Shown: positions 25,829 through 33,922, counted from the first letter of the stretch. The stretch: 46,707 bases of DNA from an uncultured Acidimicrobiaceae bacterium (GCA_903904615.1 CAIVDG010000242.1:1-46707); one strand, 5' to 3'. Made by a program: numbers and translations. The notes: generated from the letters alone by a model not told the origin.

Positions 25829-26617
25829 TCAGCCGATTTCTACCTGTGCGAAGCGAATGATTTTCGCATCGCCAATGAGTTGCTTGATGGAGACCTTGTC
25901 GTCCTTGGCATAGGGCTGCTCGAGGAGACACACGTCTTTGAAGAAACCACCGATGCGGCCATCAACAATTTTTGCAACGGCTTGCTCGGGCTTGCCTTCG
26001 TTGCGTGTAATTGTCTCGAGGGTTTCGCGTTCCTTTGCAACAACATCTGCAGGTACTTCATCTTGAGTGAGGTACTTCGGACGGGCAAACGCGATGTGAA
26101 CAGCAATGTCGTGTGCAAGCTCGGCAGATGCTCCGCTCATTTCAACAATGACACCATTGACTCCGCGACCACCTTGAATGTGCGCATAGGACTCGATGAT
26201 GCTGCCGGCGGCAGCTTCAAAACGAATGGTTTCGCCAACTTCAATCTTCTCCTTCAGAAGAATCTTGAGGTCGTCAATTTGAGTAGTGCGATCGGCAAGA
26301 CCGGCTTCGCCCTTTTCAAGAACAGCCGCTGCCAATGCATCGGCTTCAGCCTTGAAGCTGTCGGAAGATGCAACGAAGTCTGTTTCACACTTCAACTTCA
26401 CAATGGATGCACGTGCGCCGTCGATGATGATGGACACCACTCCTTGCGCGTTGTCGCGATCATCGCGCTTTGCACTTGCGGCAAGGCCCTTTTCACGCAA
26501 CCACTGCTTGGCTGCTTCGATGTCGCCGCCACTTTCTTCAAGTGCCTTCTTGCAATCCATCATTCCGGCACCAGTTGACTGGCGCAGGCTGGATACGTCC
26601 TTAGCTGTGTATGACAT
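25829..26617 (-). CDS. tsf: Elongation factor Ts
   Basis: Guanine nucleotide exchange factor for EF-Tu. 262 residues: VSSLRQSTGAGMMDCKKALEESGGDIEAA (N-terminal UBA-like module plus linker), CETDFVASSDSFK (the conserved core that contacts EF-Tu), AHDIAVHIAFARPKYLTQDEVP, and a C-terminal module ending GFFKDVCLLEQPYAKDDK. Five bases separate it from rpsB. Nothing odd. Confidence 0.97.
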   Translation of the reverse strand: MSYTAKDVSSLRQSTGAGMMDCKKALEESGGDIEAAKQWLREKGLAASAKRDDRDNAQGVVSIIIDGARASIVKLKCETDFVASSDSFKAEADALAAAVLEKGEAGLADRTTQIDDLKILLKEKIEVGETIRFEAAAGSIIESYAHIQGGRGVNGVIVEMSGASAELAHDIAVHIAFARPKYLTQDEVPADVVAKERETLETITRNEGKPEQAVAKIVDGRIGGFFKDVCLLEQPYAKDDKVSIKQLIGDAKIIRFAQVEIG

Positions 26618-26622
26618 GAGAA

Positions 26623-27486
26623 TTACTCCGCTGCGGGGGCTTCAGTGGACTTCTGAGCAGCAAGACGAGCTTCGCGCTCGGCCTGAGCAGCAGCGGCTTG
26701 TGCGCGTGCTGCTGATTGCTGTTCAGCAAAAGCTGCTTCTTCTTCTGGAGTGCGAACTGCTGGAGCAGCAGCGGCGGCTGCACCTGCTGGGTTGCGCTTT
26801 TGGTTGATGAAGCGACCTTCGATGACGGCCTCTGCGATAACGCGAGTGAGCAAGTCGTTCGCACGAATTGCGTCGTCATTTCCAGGAATTGGGAACTGAA
26901 TGAGGTCGGGGTCAACGTTTGAGTCAACAACTGCAATGACTGGAATCTTCAGCTTGTTGGCTTCTGTTACCGCAATGTGCTCTTTCATTGTGTCGAGCAC
27001 AAAGATGGCGTCTGGACGACGGCTGAGGTGAGCCATACCCGACAGGTTCTTCTGAAGTTTTTCAAGCTCACGAGTAAGAAGAAGAGCTTCCTTCTTTGGC
27101 ATGGCGTCGAATTCACCCGATGCCTTCATGCGCTCGTATTCCTGCATTTTGCCAACGCGCTTTGAAATGGTTTCAAAGTTGGTGAGCATGCCACCGAGCC
27201 AACGCTCGTTCACGTAGTGCATGCCACACTTTTCTGCGTAGCTACGAATGGGGTCTTGTGCCTGCTTCTTAGTGCCGACGAACAAGATGGTGCCGCCATT
27301 GGCGACAAGGTCACGCACGAATGCGTAAGCAACTTCCACACGCTCGATTGTTTGATCGAGGTTGATGATGTGGATTCCGTTGCGCTCTCCAAAGATGAAC
27401 TGCTTCATCTTTGGGTTCCAACGACGGGTCTGGTGTCCGAAGTGAACTCCAGCCTCGAGCATTTGTCGCATAGAGACGACAGCCAT
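26623..27486 (-). CDS. rpsB: 30S ribosomal protein S2
   Basis: Small-subunit protein. From ATG 27486 it is 287 residues: MRQMLEAGVHFGHQTRRWNP, GERNGIHIINLDQTIER, ILFVGTKKQAQDPI, RWLGGMLTNF, FVLDTMKEHIAVTEANKL and DSNVDPDLIQFPIPGNDDAIRA. The Ala/Gln-rich C-terminal tail (about 50 residues) is typical of actinobacteria. The start is supported by AGAAGGAG seven bases upstream; the frame open to 27636 is leader sequence. First gene of rpsB-tsf-pyrH-frr, with its own structured leader. Confidence 0.97.
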   Translation of the reverse strand: MAVVSMRQMLEAGVHFGHQTRRWNPKMKQFIFGERNGIHIINLDQTIERVEVAYAFVRDLVANGGTILFVGTKKQAQDPIRSYAEKCGMHYVNERWLGGMLTNFETISKRVGKMQEYERMKASGEFDAMPKKEALLLTRELEKLQKNLSGMAHLSRRPDAIFVLDTMKEHIAVTEANKLKIPVIAVVDSNVDPDLIQFPIPGNDDAIRANDLLTRVIAEAVIEGRFINQKRNPAGAAAAAAPAVRTPEEEAAFAEQQSAARAQAAAAQAEREARLAAQKSTEAPAAE

Positions 27487-27607
27487 GATTTTTCTCCTTC
27501 TGCGGTTGTCCACACACCGGTCCGACGCCGAAGCGACCGCAGGTGGCCGGTGTGCATGATGTGTTGTGGCCACACGAAGCGAAGTGCTTCGAAGGGCCTC
27601 GGAAACT
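27487..27607 (-). promoter_or_regulatory. Structured rpsB leader
   Basis: Between the M23 gene and rpsB the minus strand can fold a long hairpin: CACACCGG pairs with CCGGTGTG (27547-27554 with 27513-27520), enclosing a CGC-TTCG-GCG tetraloop hairpin. The stem ends about 25 bases before the start codon. Ribosomal protein genes for S2 in other bacteria have autoregulatory leaders; whether this one belongs to a known class I cannot say. Confidence 0.4.
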
Positions 27608-28066
27608 CTATCGGGAGAAGGGTTCTGGCCCCACAATTGCCGTCCCCACTCCCCCTGGGCCTACGAGCCGAGGCCGGCCGAGCCCCAATGCCCGCAGTGG
27701 CTCAACATGGGTTTCTCCCACACGAACACTAATGTAGGTGGTGTCTGCAGCCTGGCCGATGGGATCGCCCGCCACCAGCTCGTGACCTCCCTGCATCTCG
27801 GCCGGCAGTCCCGCTAGGCCTCCATACGTGACACGTACCGACGGCGCAACCCTTTGCACCACATACAACGTGTTGCCCACCTGACCCGCGAACTCCACCA
27901 CGCCCGACGCGGTGGCCACCACCGTGCGTCCTACCGCCGACTGAAGAGTGACCCCGCGATGACCCGCGCATCTCTCACACGCAGGAGCTTCGAACGACCG
28001 AAGAACTACCCCTGGTACCGGAACGATGCACGCCAAGCCAACTGCTCCGGCACACAGAAACTTCAT
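27608..28066 (-). CDS. M23/LytM-like peptidase fold protein, probably inactive
   Basis: 152 residues with a signal peptide (MKFLCAGAVGLACIVPVPGVV), so exported. The middle part, AGHRGVTLQSAVGRTVVATASGVVEFAG, follows the LytM pattern HRGVDL...G(V/I)V.FAG, and GGHELVAGDPIGQ matches the later GxxVxxGxxIG turn. However, the metal-binding Asp of HxxxD is Thr here, and the final HxH motif is replaced by TYISVRVG. So a peptidoglycan endopeptidase activity is unlikely; a binding or regulatory role is more plausible. The same gene position next to rpsB holds an M23 gene in mycobacteria. Confidence 0.72.
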   Translation of the reverse strand: MKFLCAGAVGLACIVPVPGVVLRSFEAPACERCAGHRGVTLQSAVGRTVVATASGVVEFAGQVGNTLYVVQRVAPSVRVTYGGLAGLPAEMQGGHELVAGDPIGQAADTTYISVRVGETHVEPLRALGLGRPRLVGPGGVGTAIVGPEPFSR

Positions 28067-28099
28067 GACGCAATGTGTGCGCGAAAACGAGATGAGCGG

Positions 28100-28852
28100 T
28101 TACGCCATACCCGCAGCTGCCAAACGGGAGCGCAACTGCAACACAGCCTTGGTGTGAATTTGCGATACACGACTTTCGGTCACGCCTAATGCATCGCCAA
28201 TTTCTGCCAAGGTCAAACCGTCTTCGTAATACAAAATAAGAATTGCTTGCTCACGTTCTGGCAGTCGAGAAATTTCTGCGCGCATTGCGTCGCGTAGTTC
28301 GCCTTCCTCCATGGCACGACCAGGCTGCAGATGTGCATCTGCTTCTGCCGGCGCATTGTCCATTGCAACGTGATCAAGCGGACCCACTGCACCAGCGGCA
28401 ATATCTGCCAACCACTTCTCTAGTTCTTCAACCGAGATCTGCAACTCCGATGCAATTTCCTCATCTGTTGGCGTGCGACCTAATTCATGTTCTAACTGAG
28501 CGATGGCATCTTGAACCGAACGAGAACGAGAACGAACTGAACGCGGCACCCAGTCGAGCGCTCGCAGCCCATCCAAAATCGCGCCACGAATTCGCGGCAC
28601 TGCGTATGTCTCAAATTTGAAACCTTGAGACGGGTCGAATTTGTCGATTGCGTTCATGAGCCCGAAGACGCCGGCACTCACCAAGTCTCCCGTGTCCACT
28701 GTTTTCGGTAGACCTGCCGCAAGACGGCCGGCAACAAACTTCACCAACGATGCGTAGTGAACAACAAGCCACTCGCGTGCGGTGACCTCTTGCGATTTAT
28801 GCCACGCTTCCCACGCAGAATCGATGGTGTATCGAATAGGACGAGCATTCAT
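28100..28852 (-). CDS. whiG: RNA polymerase sigma factor, WhiG/FliA type
   Basis: 250 residues with sigma-70 regions 2 (VVHYASLVKFVAGRLA, DLVSAGVFGLMNAIDKFDP, FKFETYAVPRIRGAILDGLR), 3 (ELGRTPTDEEIASELQISVEEL) and 4 (LPEREQAILILYYEDGLTLAEIG, then VTESRVSQIHTKAV). DWVPRSVR is typical of the FliA/WhiG group that drives flagellar or developmental genes. No flagellar gene or anti-sigma factor is in the window. Overlaps the recombinase stop by four bases (ATGA at 28849-28852). In Streptomyces whiG also lies near rpsB. Confidence 0.92.
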   Translation of the reverse strand: MNARPIRYTIDSAWEAWHKSQEVTAREWLVVHYASLVKFVAGRLAAGLPKTVDTGDLVSAGVFGLMNAIDKFDPSQGFKFETYAVPRIRGAILDGLRALDWVPRSVRSRSRSVQDAIAQLEHELGRTPTDEEIASELQISVEELEKWLADIAAGAVGPLDHVAMDNAPAEADAHLQPGRAMEEGELRDAMRAEISRLPEREQAILILYYEDGLTLAEIGDALGVTESRVSQIHTKAVLQLRSRLAAAGMA

Positions 28853-30165
28853 GCGCGCGGATGCGTTTCTGTATAAGCAAGTCGCAAACGTTCTTTACTG
28901 ACATGCGTGTATCGCTGTGTTGTTGCAGCATCGCTGTGACCTAAAAGTTCCTGAATAGAACGCGTATCTGCTCCGTTGTCCATGAGGTGAGTTGCAAACG
29001 AATGTCGCAAGGCGTGCGGATGTGTACCGCCGGCAATTCCTACGCGTTCGCATGCTTCATCTAAAAGACGCGCAACATCACGACGACCAACGGCGTGTCC
29101 ACGAGCGCTGAGGAAAAGCGCATTACCCGATGCCTCATCAACCACTTCATGACGAACCTGAAGCCACTGCTGAATGGCGTGAGTAGCAGGAACACTGAGT
29201 GGCACAATTCGTTCTTTCGAACCTTTACCAATGACTCGCAAAGTAGAACCATCGGACGAGACGCTTTGCAGATGCAGTGAGCACACTTCAGAAACGCGCA
29301 GTCCACTTCCATAGAGAATTTCCAAGACTGCGTGGTCGCGAGCGCGTCGCCATTCGGGCGCATTGGGATCTTCGCTTGTGACCAGTGCGAACACCGTTGC
29401 TTCATCGAGTGGGCGCGGAAGACGGCCTTTGGTCTTCGGCGTATGTACTGCTTCGGTGGGGTCAATTGTGCACAGCCCTTTACGAATAGCCCACAAGAAG
29501 TACCGACGTAACGCCGCAATTCGACGTGCCACGGTCCGTGACGTTGCCCCGCACTCATGAAGATGTGCAAGGTATGCACGTACATGATCTTTTGCGATGT
29601 CTTTTGGTGCGGCGGAGCTTTCTGAATCCAGCAACCATTCTGCAAAAAGCTCGACATCGCGTCGATACGCCGAACGCGTATTTGCTGCAGACGCCGTGAG
29701 CGATTGTTCAAACGATGCTGGCTGCCATTGCGAGAGACGGCTATCGCGAACCGGGCACTCACCTTTCAACGTGGTGGCGCTTGGCGAACTACACGCAGAA
29801 CACGAGGCGCTGTGAGATGCAATTACTCCTTTAGCGGGCGACACAAGAACCGTCTCGCCACGAGCCGGTTTGTGCGTGCGAACGAACCACGAAAAAAATG
29901 AAGCGACGGTGGCCAAGCGTTGCTCCACGGTCTCCACCGAGTATTCACGTTGTTCCAAACTGTGGATGTATTTCTCCACCATGTCCCGTGAAACGTGGGG
30001 CGCACCCGATGCACCCAACGCAATGAAATCAAGAAGTGCCCGAGACAGATCGGACCGACGAGTTTCGCGAAGTACATCGCCACAACTCAGTGAGCGAATG
30101 TGTTTGTCAAGTTCAAAGACAGAAAGATCGGCGCGCTTGTCACGTGTTGTGGCTCCGCCGCTCAT
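28849..30165 (-). CDS. Tyrosine recombinase of the XerC/XerD family with duplicated N-terminal domain
   Basis: 438 residues from ATG 30165 (GGAG four bases upstream; a longer frame to 30234 would run into dprA). Catalytic set is complete: Arg290 (GSGLRVSEV), Lys314 (IGKGSKER), His384/Arg387 (HPHALRH), His410 (LLGHSDAATT), Tyr419 (QRYTHVS). Xer proteins are about 300 residues with one SAM-like core-binding domain. Here residues about 13-115 and 147-245 both look like such a domain: VASFFSWFVRTHKPARGETVLVSPAKG parallels ALRRYFLWAIRKGLCTIDPTEAVHTPK in position and content. The linker carries His118, Cys122, Cys125 and Cys137, a possible metal site. Probably the chromosome-dimer resolvase or a derivative; the extra domain is unusual. 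Confidence 0.85.
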   Translation of the reverse strand: MSGGATTRDKRADLSVFELDKHIRSLSCGDVLRETRRSDLSRALLDFIALGASGAPHVSRDMVEKYIHSLEQREYSVETVEQRLATVASFFSWFVRTHKPARGETVLVSPAKGVIASHSASCSACSSPSATTLKGECPVRDSRLSQWQPASFEQSLTASAANTRSAYRRDVELFAEWLLDSESSAAPKDIAKDHVRAYLAHLHECGATSRTVARRIAALRRYFLWAIRKGLCTIDPTEAVHTPKTKGRLPRPLDEATVFALVTSEDPNAPEWRRARDHAVLEILYGSGLRVSEVCSLHLQSVSSDGSTLRVIGKGSKERIVPLSVPATHAIQQWLQVRHEVVDEASGNALFLSARGHAVGRRDVARLLDEACERVGIAGGTHPHALRHSFATHLMDNGADTRSIQELLGHSDAATTQRYTHVSKERLRLAYTETHPRA

Positions 30166-30173
30166 GGCTCCAC

Positions 30174-30193
30174 GGTAGTTCTCAGGAACTACC
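30174..30193 (-). promoter_or_regulatory. Perfect hairpin over the dprA stop codon, before the recombinase gene
   Basis: GGTAGTTC-(4-base loop)-GAACTACC, an 8-bp perfect inverted repeat, spans the dprA TAG (30189-30191) and ends 8 bases before the recombinase ATG. No T-run follows, so it is not a plain terminator. It could slow ribosomes, block reinitiation or protect the mRNA end. Confidence 0.5.
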
Positions 30194-31283
30194 GAGTGAG
30201 TGCCTCCCACCAACCATCGCTCTGCGCCACCCACCCCTGAGCTTCCAGTGAGCCCAGAGAAACTGCGACATCCACAACGGACATGCCAGCCAGAAGCGCA
30301 ACTTCATCCACAGTTCGAGGCAGATTCTCCATGACATCGAGAATGCGCAAACCAACCGCACTTGGAGGCGTTCGCCCGTCGTGGCCTTTGACGACACGCC
30401 GTGTATCTAGCCCGAGGGCGACCAACACATCGTCAACACACGTGACCGGCGCGCATCCGTCTCGCAACAGGTCGTTTGTTCCTTCACTTGGCTTGATGTG
30501 GGGCGAGCCCGGTACTGCCATCACCGTGATGTCGCGTTTCATTGCTTCGCGCACAGTTGTCATAGACCCACCTGTTGAGCGTGACTCGACAACGATGAGC
30601 ACTTCACTAAGCGCCGCCAAGATTCTGTTGCGTAATGGAAACTTGTATGGCTCTGGTGGAGCCCCTGGCGGAAACTCACTCAGAATGACGCCTCGTTCAA
30701 CAACGTTGCGCCATACCGATTCGTGTTCTCGCGGATACACAACATCGGGACCACCCGCCACCACCGCAATGGGAGGTGCACCACGTTCTGTTCGCAAAGA
30801 ACCCAGATGCGCTTCTACATCGATGCCGCGAGCCAAGCCCGACACCACACTCACATTCTCAGCGGTGAGTTGTTCGCCCAACACACGTGCAAAATGTCGA
30901 CCCGACTGAGTAGCAAGTCGTGTTCCAATAATGCCCACACGACGATGTGTAAACGGATGAAGTGTCCCTAGAGCGAACAACACCGCAGGTGCTCGGGGGT
31001 CTGAAATAAGCGGGTCGGGATACATGGCGTCCCCTCGAACGCACACATGAATGTTCTTGCTGCGACACAGGTCTTCCATTCGACGTGCGGCGTCTTGTTC
31101 CGTTGACCGCCACACGCTCATGACGTCAGCGCTCACTCCAGGCACAGGTGCCGACCTCTCTGTTATTGCATTCCACATCTCTTCTGGAGAGCCGAGAGAA
31201 AGAAGACGACGCAGCCGCGTGTGGGTCTGCAACGGCAGACCTGCCAACGCGGCGGCGTAGGCCCATTGAGGAACACCGGTCAT
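30189..31283 (-). CDS. dprA: DNA-processing protein DprA
   Basis: Loads RecA onto incoming single-stranded DNA in transformation. From ATG 31283 it is 364 residues. The Rossmann-like domain has VGIIGTRLATQSGRHFARVL, SGLARGIDVEAHLGSL, VVAGGPDVVYPREH and GVILSEFPPGAPPEPYKFPLRNRI, then ESRSTGGSMTTVREA and GTNDLLRDG; a winged-helix tail follows (LRILDVMENLPRTVDEVALLAGMSVVDVAVSLGSLEAQGWV). An N-terminal SAM-like segment precedes. Its ATG overlaps the comM TGA (31280-31283). Completes, with ComEA/ComEC, a transformation toolkit. Confidence 0.94.
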   Translation of the reverse strand: MTGVPQWAYAAALAGLPLQTHTRLRRLLSLGSPEEMWNAITERSAPVPGVSADVMSVWRSTEQDAARRMEDLCRSKNIHVCVRGDAMYPDPLISDPRAPAVLFALGTLHPFTHRRVGIIGTRLATQSGRHFARVLGEQLTAENVSVVSGLARGIDVEAHLGSLRTERGAPPIAVVAGGPDVVYPREHESVWRNVVERGVILSEFPPGAPPEPYKFPLRNRILAALSEVLIVVESRSTGGSMTTVREAMKRDITVMAVPGSPHIKPSEGTNDLLRDGCAPVTCVDDVLVALGLDTRRVVKGHDGRTPPSAVGLRILDVMENLPRTVDEVALLAGMSVVDVAVSLGSLEAQGWVAQSDGWWEALTR

Positions 31284-32788
31284 GAGTGATGCACCACACC
31301 GGTTTCGAGTCGAGCACGGAGATGCAATGCCACACTGACCCATTGTTGCGAGATGACACCCGCATCGCCGTTCAGATCGGCCAATGTTCTCGCAACACGG
31401 CGCACGCGGTGATACCCGCGGCCGGTCAATGTTCCGTTGTCTAGATGATGACGCAAGAACATCAGAGCCTCATCGTCCAACGGAGCAACATCGTCCAGCA
31501 TGTCGCCAGTAATTGCGGAATTCACACAGCCTTGACGAGTGCGCGCAATGTTGTGCACACCAGCAACTCTCTCGGCCACCGCTTCACTGCATTCTCCTTT
31601 CGTCTCTCCCGTCAAGTCATTTGTGGATGGTCGGCTGAGATGAACACGTAAGTCGAACCTGTCGAGTAGCGGTCCACTGAATCTTCGCAAGTACCGCTGA
31701 CGGGCAACGGGAGCGCACTCGCAATTTGCGCGAATTGCCACACCACAGGGACACGGATTGGTTGCTGCTACCAATAGGCATTCAGCTGGCATCTCCACTC
31801 GGGAGTGAGCACGAGAGATATGCACGGTTCGTTCTTCCAACGGTTGCCGCAATGCATCGAGAACGCTAGGCGCAAATTCACCCATCTCGTCTAAGAACAA
31901 AACCCCGTGCGATGCCAGTGTGATCTCTCCGGGACGTATGTGTGCGGTTCCCCCACCCACCATTCCCACCATGGAAATACTGTGATGCGGCGCGCGGTAT
32001 GGAGGCGACGTTGCAAGTTCGGTCTGCACTGTCATCCCGGCAGCACTGCGAATCATGGCAACCTGAAATGCTTCCTCGTGAGTGAGACGTGGCAACAGAC
32101 CCGGTAATCGTTTTGCCAACATTGACTTGCCAGCACCTGGTGGACCGATCATCAACATGTGATGAAGCCCCGCAGCAGCAACTTCTAATGCCAACCTCGC
32201 TACTGGTTGTCCACGCACATCGGACAAATTTGGAACGTCGTCAATGACGACTCTTGGACTTTCTGCATCTACATCTGGCCACGGAGCTTCTGCACACAGT
32301 GCGGAGACAAGTTCGCACAACGAGCTCACTGCACGCACACGTGAAGGACGCGCAATGAGAGCTTCGTTCACTGCTGCTGCCGACACCACCACATCGTGGT
32401 CGGCAACCGAAGCAACCAATGGCGCAATACCTGGTGTGGTGCGCAATGACCCATCAAGACCCAGTTCGGCGATGAACGCAACGTTGTGTACGGCCTCGGC
32501 CGGAATTACTCCCGTTGCAACCAACAACCCAACCGCAATGGCAACATCGAGGCCGGCCCCTCCGCGGCGTTCTCCCGCGCCAGCCAAATTGATGGTGATT
32601 CGCCGATTCGGCCATTCGAGACCGCTCGACAACATGGCAGCACGCACTCGGTCACGCGATTCCCGGCAACCTTCGTCGGGCAGGCCCACCACGGTAAACG
32701 CAGGTATGCCAGGTCCAACGTGTGATTCCACAACGATGCGCGACCCGGATGTGCCTGTGAGCGTTGCAGATGTAATTGCTGCGAACAT
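31280..32788 (-). CDS. comM: ComM/YifB-family AAA+ ATPase (Mg-chelatase-like)
   Basis: 502 residues. N-terminal Lon-protease-like domain (PAFTVVGLPDEGCRESRDRVRAA, RRITINLAGAGERRGGAGLDVAIAVG), then an AAA+ core with Walker A MIGPPGAGKSMLAKRLPGLLP, FRAPHHSIS-like RAPHHSISMVGMVGGG, Walker B GVLFLDEMGEF, LVAATNPCPCG, and sensor/arginine region LLDRFDLRVHLSRP. The C-terminal Mg_chelatase_C part has RGYHRVRRVARTLADL. In transformable bacteria ComM is a helicase that extends heteroduplex branches of integrated DNA. First gene of comM-dprA-xer-whiG; AAGGGGGA lies six bases before its ATG. Confidence 0.94.
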   Translation of the reverse strand: MFAAITSATLTGTSGSRIVVESHVGPGIPAFTVVGLPDEGCRESRDRVRAAMLSSGLEWPNRRITINLAGAGERRGGAGLDVAIAVGLLVATGVIPAEAVHNVAFIAELGLDGSLRTTPGIAPLVASVADHDVVVSAAAVNEALIARPSRVRAVSSLCELVSALCAEAPWPDVDAESPRVVIDDVPNLSDVRGQPVARLALEVAAAGLHHMLMIGPPGAGKSMLAKRLPGLLPRLTHEEAFQVAMIRSAAGMTVQTELATSPPYRAPHHSISMVGMVGGGTAHIRPGEITLASHGVLFLDEMGEFAPSVLDALRQPLEERTVHISRAHSRVEMPAECLLVAATNPCPCGVAIRANCECAPVARQRYLRRFSGPLLDRFDLRVHLSRPSTNDLTGETKGECSEAVAERVAGVHNIARTRQGCVNSAITGDMLDDVAPLDDEALMFLRHHLDNGTLTGRGYHRVRRVARTLADLNGDAGVISQQWVSVALHLRARLETGVVHHS

Positions 32789-32816
32789 GTGCAGTCCCCC
32801 TTGGGCTCACTTCTGA

Positions 32817-32822
32817 GATAAT
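32817..32822 (+). promoter_or_regulatory. Candidate -10 element (GATAAT) of the lipoprotein gene
   Basis: GATAAT lies 7 bases before the ATG at 32830; GAGGGA directly before the ATG may be a weak ribosome binding site, but is very close. Divergent from comM with 41 bases between the genes. Confidence 0.35.
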
Positions 32823-32829
32823 CGAGGGA

Positions 32830-33276
32830 ATGTGTACGAAGAGAGCCGCTGTACTGACATCTGTTCTCTTCAGTGCTCTCGCATTGGTGTCGTGTGGCGG
32901 ATCCGAACGGACAGGGTCAGCGTTCTGCGCTCAATTAGGCAAAGAGATTCCGGCAATCGCCCAACAGCCCACCACCATTGACCAGATCAGCGCAATGGTT
33001 GACCGCTACGAGCGGCTGCTGGAAAAGGCGCCACTGTCAATTGAGAAAGACTTAGCAGTGCTGACAGAACTGTTGCGCACCGCAGAAGATGTTGACCCCA
33101 ACAAGCCCGACGAAGTACAGACACTTGCTGACGCAACGTATGCCGCGAATCAGTCGGCGCTCGCGGTTCGAGACTGGATAAAGAGCACATGCGCTGTCGA
33201 CATAAGCACGGGGCTCAACATTGACCCGCCACGCCTTCCTACAACCACAGTTGTCGGAACCACAGTGGCTCCGTAA
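32830..33276 (+). CDS. Putative lipoprotein of unknown function
   Basis: 148 residues. N-terminal signal MCTKRAAVLTSVLFSALALV followed by the lipobox LVSC, with Cys at about residue 22, so probably lipid-anchored outside the membrane. The mature part is helical (TIDQISAMVDRYERLLEKAP, LAVLTELLRTAEDV, TYAANQSALAVRDWIKSTC) with a Thr/Pro/Val-rich end. Two further cysteines (CAQL and STCAVD) could form a disulfide. No family recognised; short helical lipoproteins of this shape are common in actinobacteria. It converges with clpP, six bases between stops. Confidence 0.75.
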   Translation: MCTKRAAVLTSVLFSALALVSCGGSERTGSAFCAQLGKEIPAIAQQPTTIDQISAMVDRYERLLEKAPLSIEKDLAVLTELLRTAEDVDPNKPDEVQTLADATYAANQSALAVRDWIKSTCAVDISTGLNIDPPRLPTTTVVGTTVAP

Positions 33277-33282
33277 TTTCGT

Positions 33283-33885
33283 TTAGCGAATTTCTCCGCG
33301 TCGCACGATGACCTTGTCCACGAGGCCGTAGTCCTTTGCCTCTTCGGCGGTGAACCAACGGTCGCGCTCGCTGTCGGCCTGAATTTCTTCAAGTGCACGA
33401 CCCGAGTGATGCGAGATGAGTTCGGCCATGCGGCGCTTTGTGAAACGAAGTTGTTCGGCCTGAATTGCGATGTCGGCGGCTTGACCACGAAGACCCGCAA
33501 GAGGCTGATGCATCATGATGCGCGCGTTGGGAAGTGTGTAGCGCTTGCCGGCTGCGCCAGCGGTAAGAAGGAACTGGCCCATGGAAGCCGCGAGCCCCAT
33601 ACACACAGTTGCAACGTCGCAACTTACGAACTGCATGGTGTCGTAGATGGCCATACCAGCGGTGACTGATCCGCCTGGGCTGTTGATGTACAACCAGATG
33701 TCTGCATTCGGGTCTTCACCCTCGAGATACAGGAGCTGGGCGCACAGGCTGTTTGCAATGTCGTCGTTGACGTCGGTGCCCAACATGATGACGCGATTCT
33801 TCAGCAATCGAGTGAAAATGTCTGCACGCGGGTCGCCCGCAGAATCGAGTGCAACGGGGGAAACAGGAAGACCAGAGGTGCTCAT
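33283..33885 (-). CDS. clpP: ATP-dependent Clp protease proteolytic subunit
   Basis: Serine peptidase working with Clp ATPases on misfolded and tagged proteins, including tmRNA-tagged ones (ssrA is in this window). 200 residues with the full triad: Ser101 (MGLAASMGQF), His126 (RIMMHQP) and Asp175 (ERDRWF). YINSPGGSVTAGMAIYDTM is the usual binding strand. No second clpP and no clpX adjoin it, although many actinobacteria have paired clpP1P2 near clpX. TAGCCT lies 9 bases before the ATG. Confidence 0.96.
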   Translation of the reverse strand: MSTSGLPVSPVALDSAGDPRADIFTRLLKNRVIMLGTDVNDDIANSLCAQLLYLEGEDPNADIWLYINSPGGSVTAGMAIYDTMQFVSCDVATVCMGLAASMGQFLLTAGAAGKRYTLPNARIMMHQPLAGLRGQAADIAIQAEQLRFTKRRMAELISHHSGRALEEIQADSERDRWFTAEEAKDYGLVDKVIVRRGEIR

Positions 33886-33894
33886 ACCTTCTGA

Positions 33895-33900
33895 AGGCTA
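33895..33900 (-). promoter_or_regulatory. Candidate -10 element (TAGCCT) of clpP
   Basis: On the minus strand TAGCCT stands 9 bases before the clpP ATG; the only purine-rich run (AGAAGG) is one base from the ATG, too close to act as a Shine-Dalgarno. No repeat resembling a ClgR site was noticed. Confidence 0.4.
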
Positions 33901-33922
33901 CCTGCTCGGGCAGACTGTAACC

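Noticed and set aside
24829..26578. Long plus-strand frames opposite frr, pyrH and tsf (301 and 334 codons)
   Set aside because: Antisense to highly conserved genes; no recognisable domains.
28849..30165. Phage integrase or mobile element
   Set aside because: Gene lies in a conserved housekeeping operon with no phage genes, direct repeats or att-like site around it; the tRNA at 37327 has no adjacent integrase.
33647..33922. N-terminal extension of the carbonic anhydrase
   Set aside because: Antisense to clpP, and homologous enzymes begin near residue DDLLVNN.
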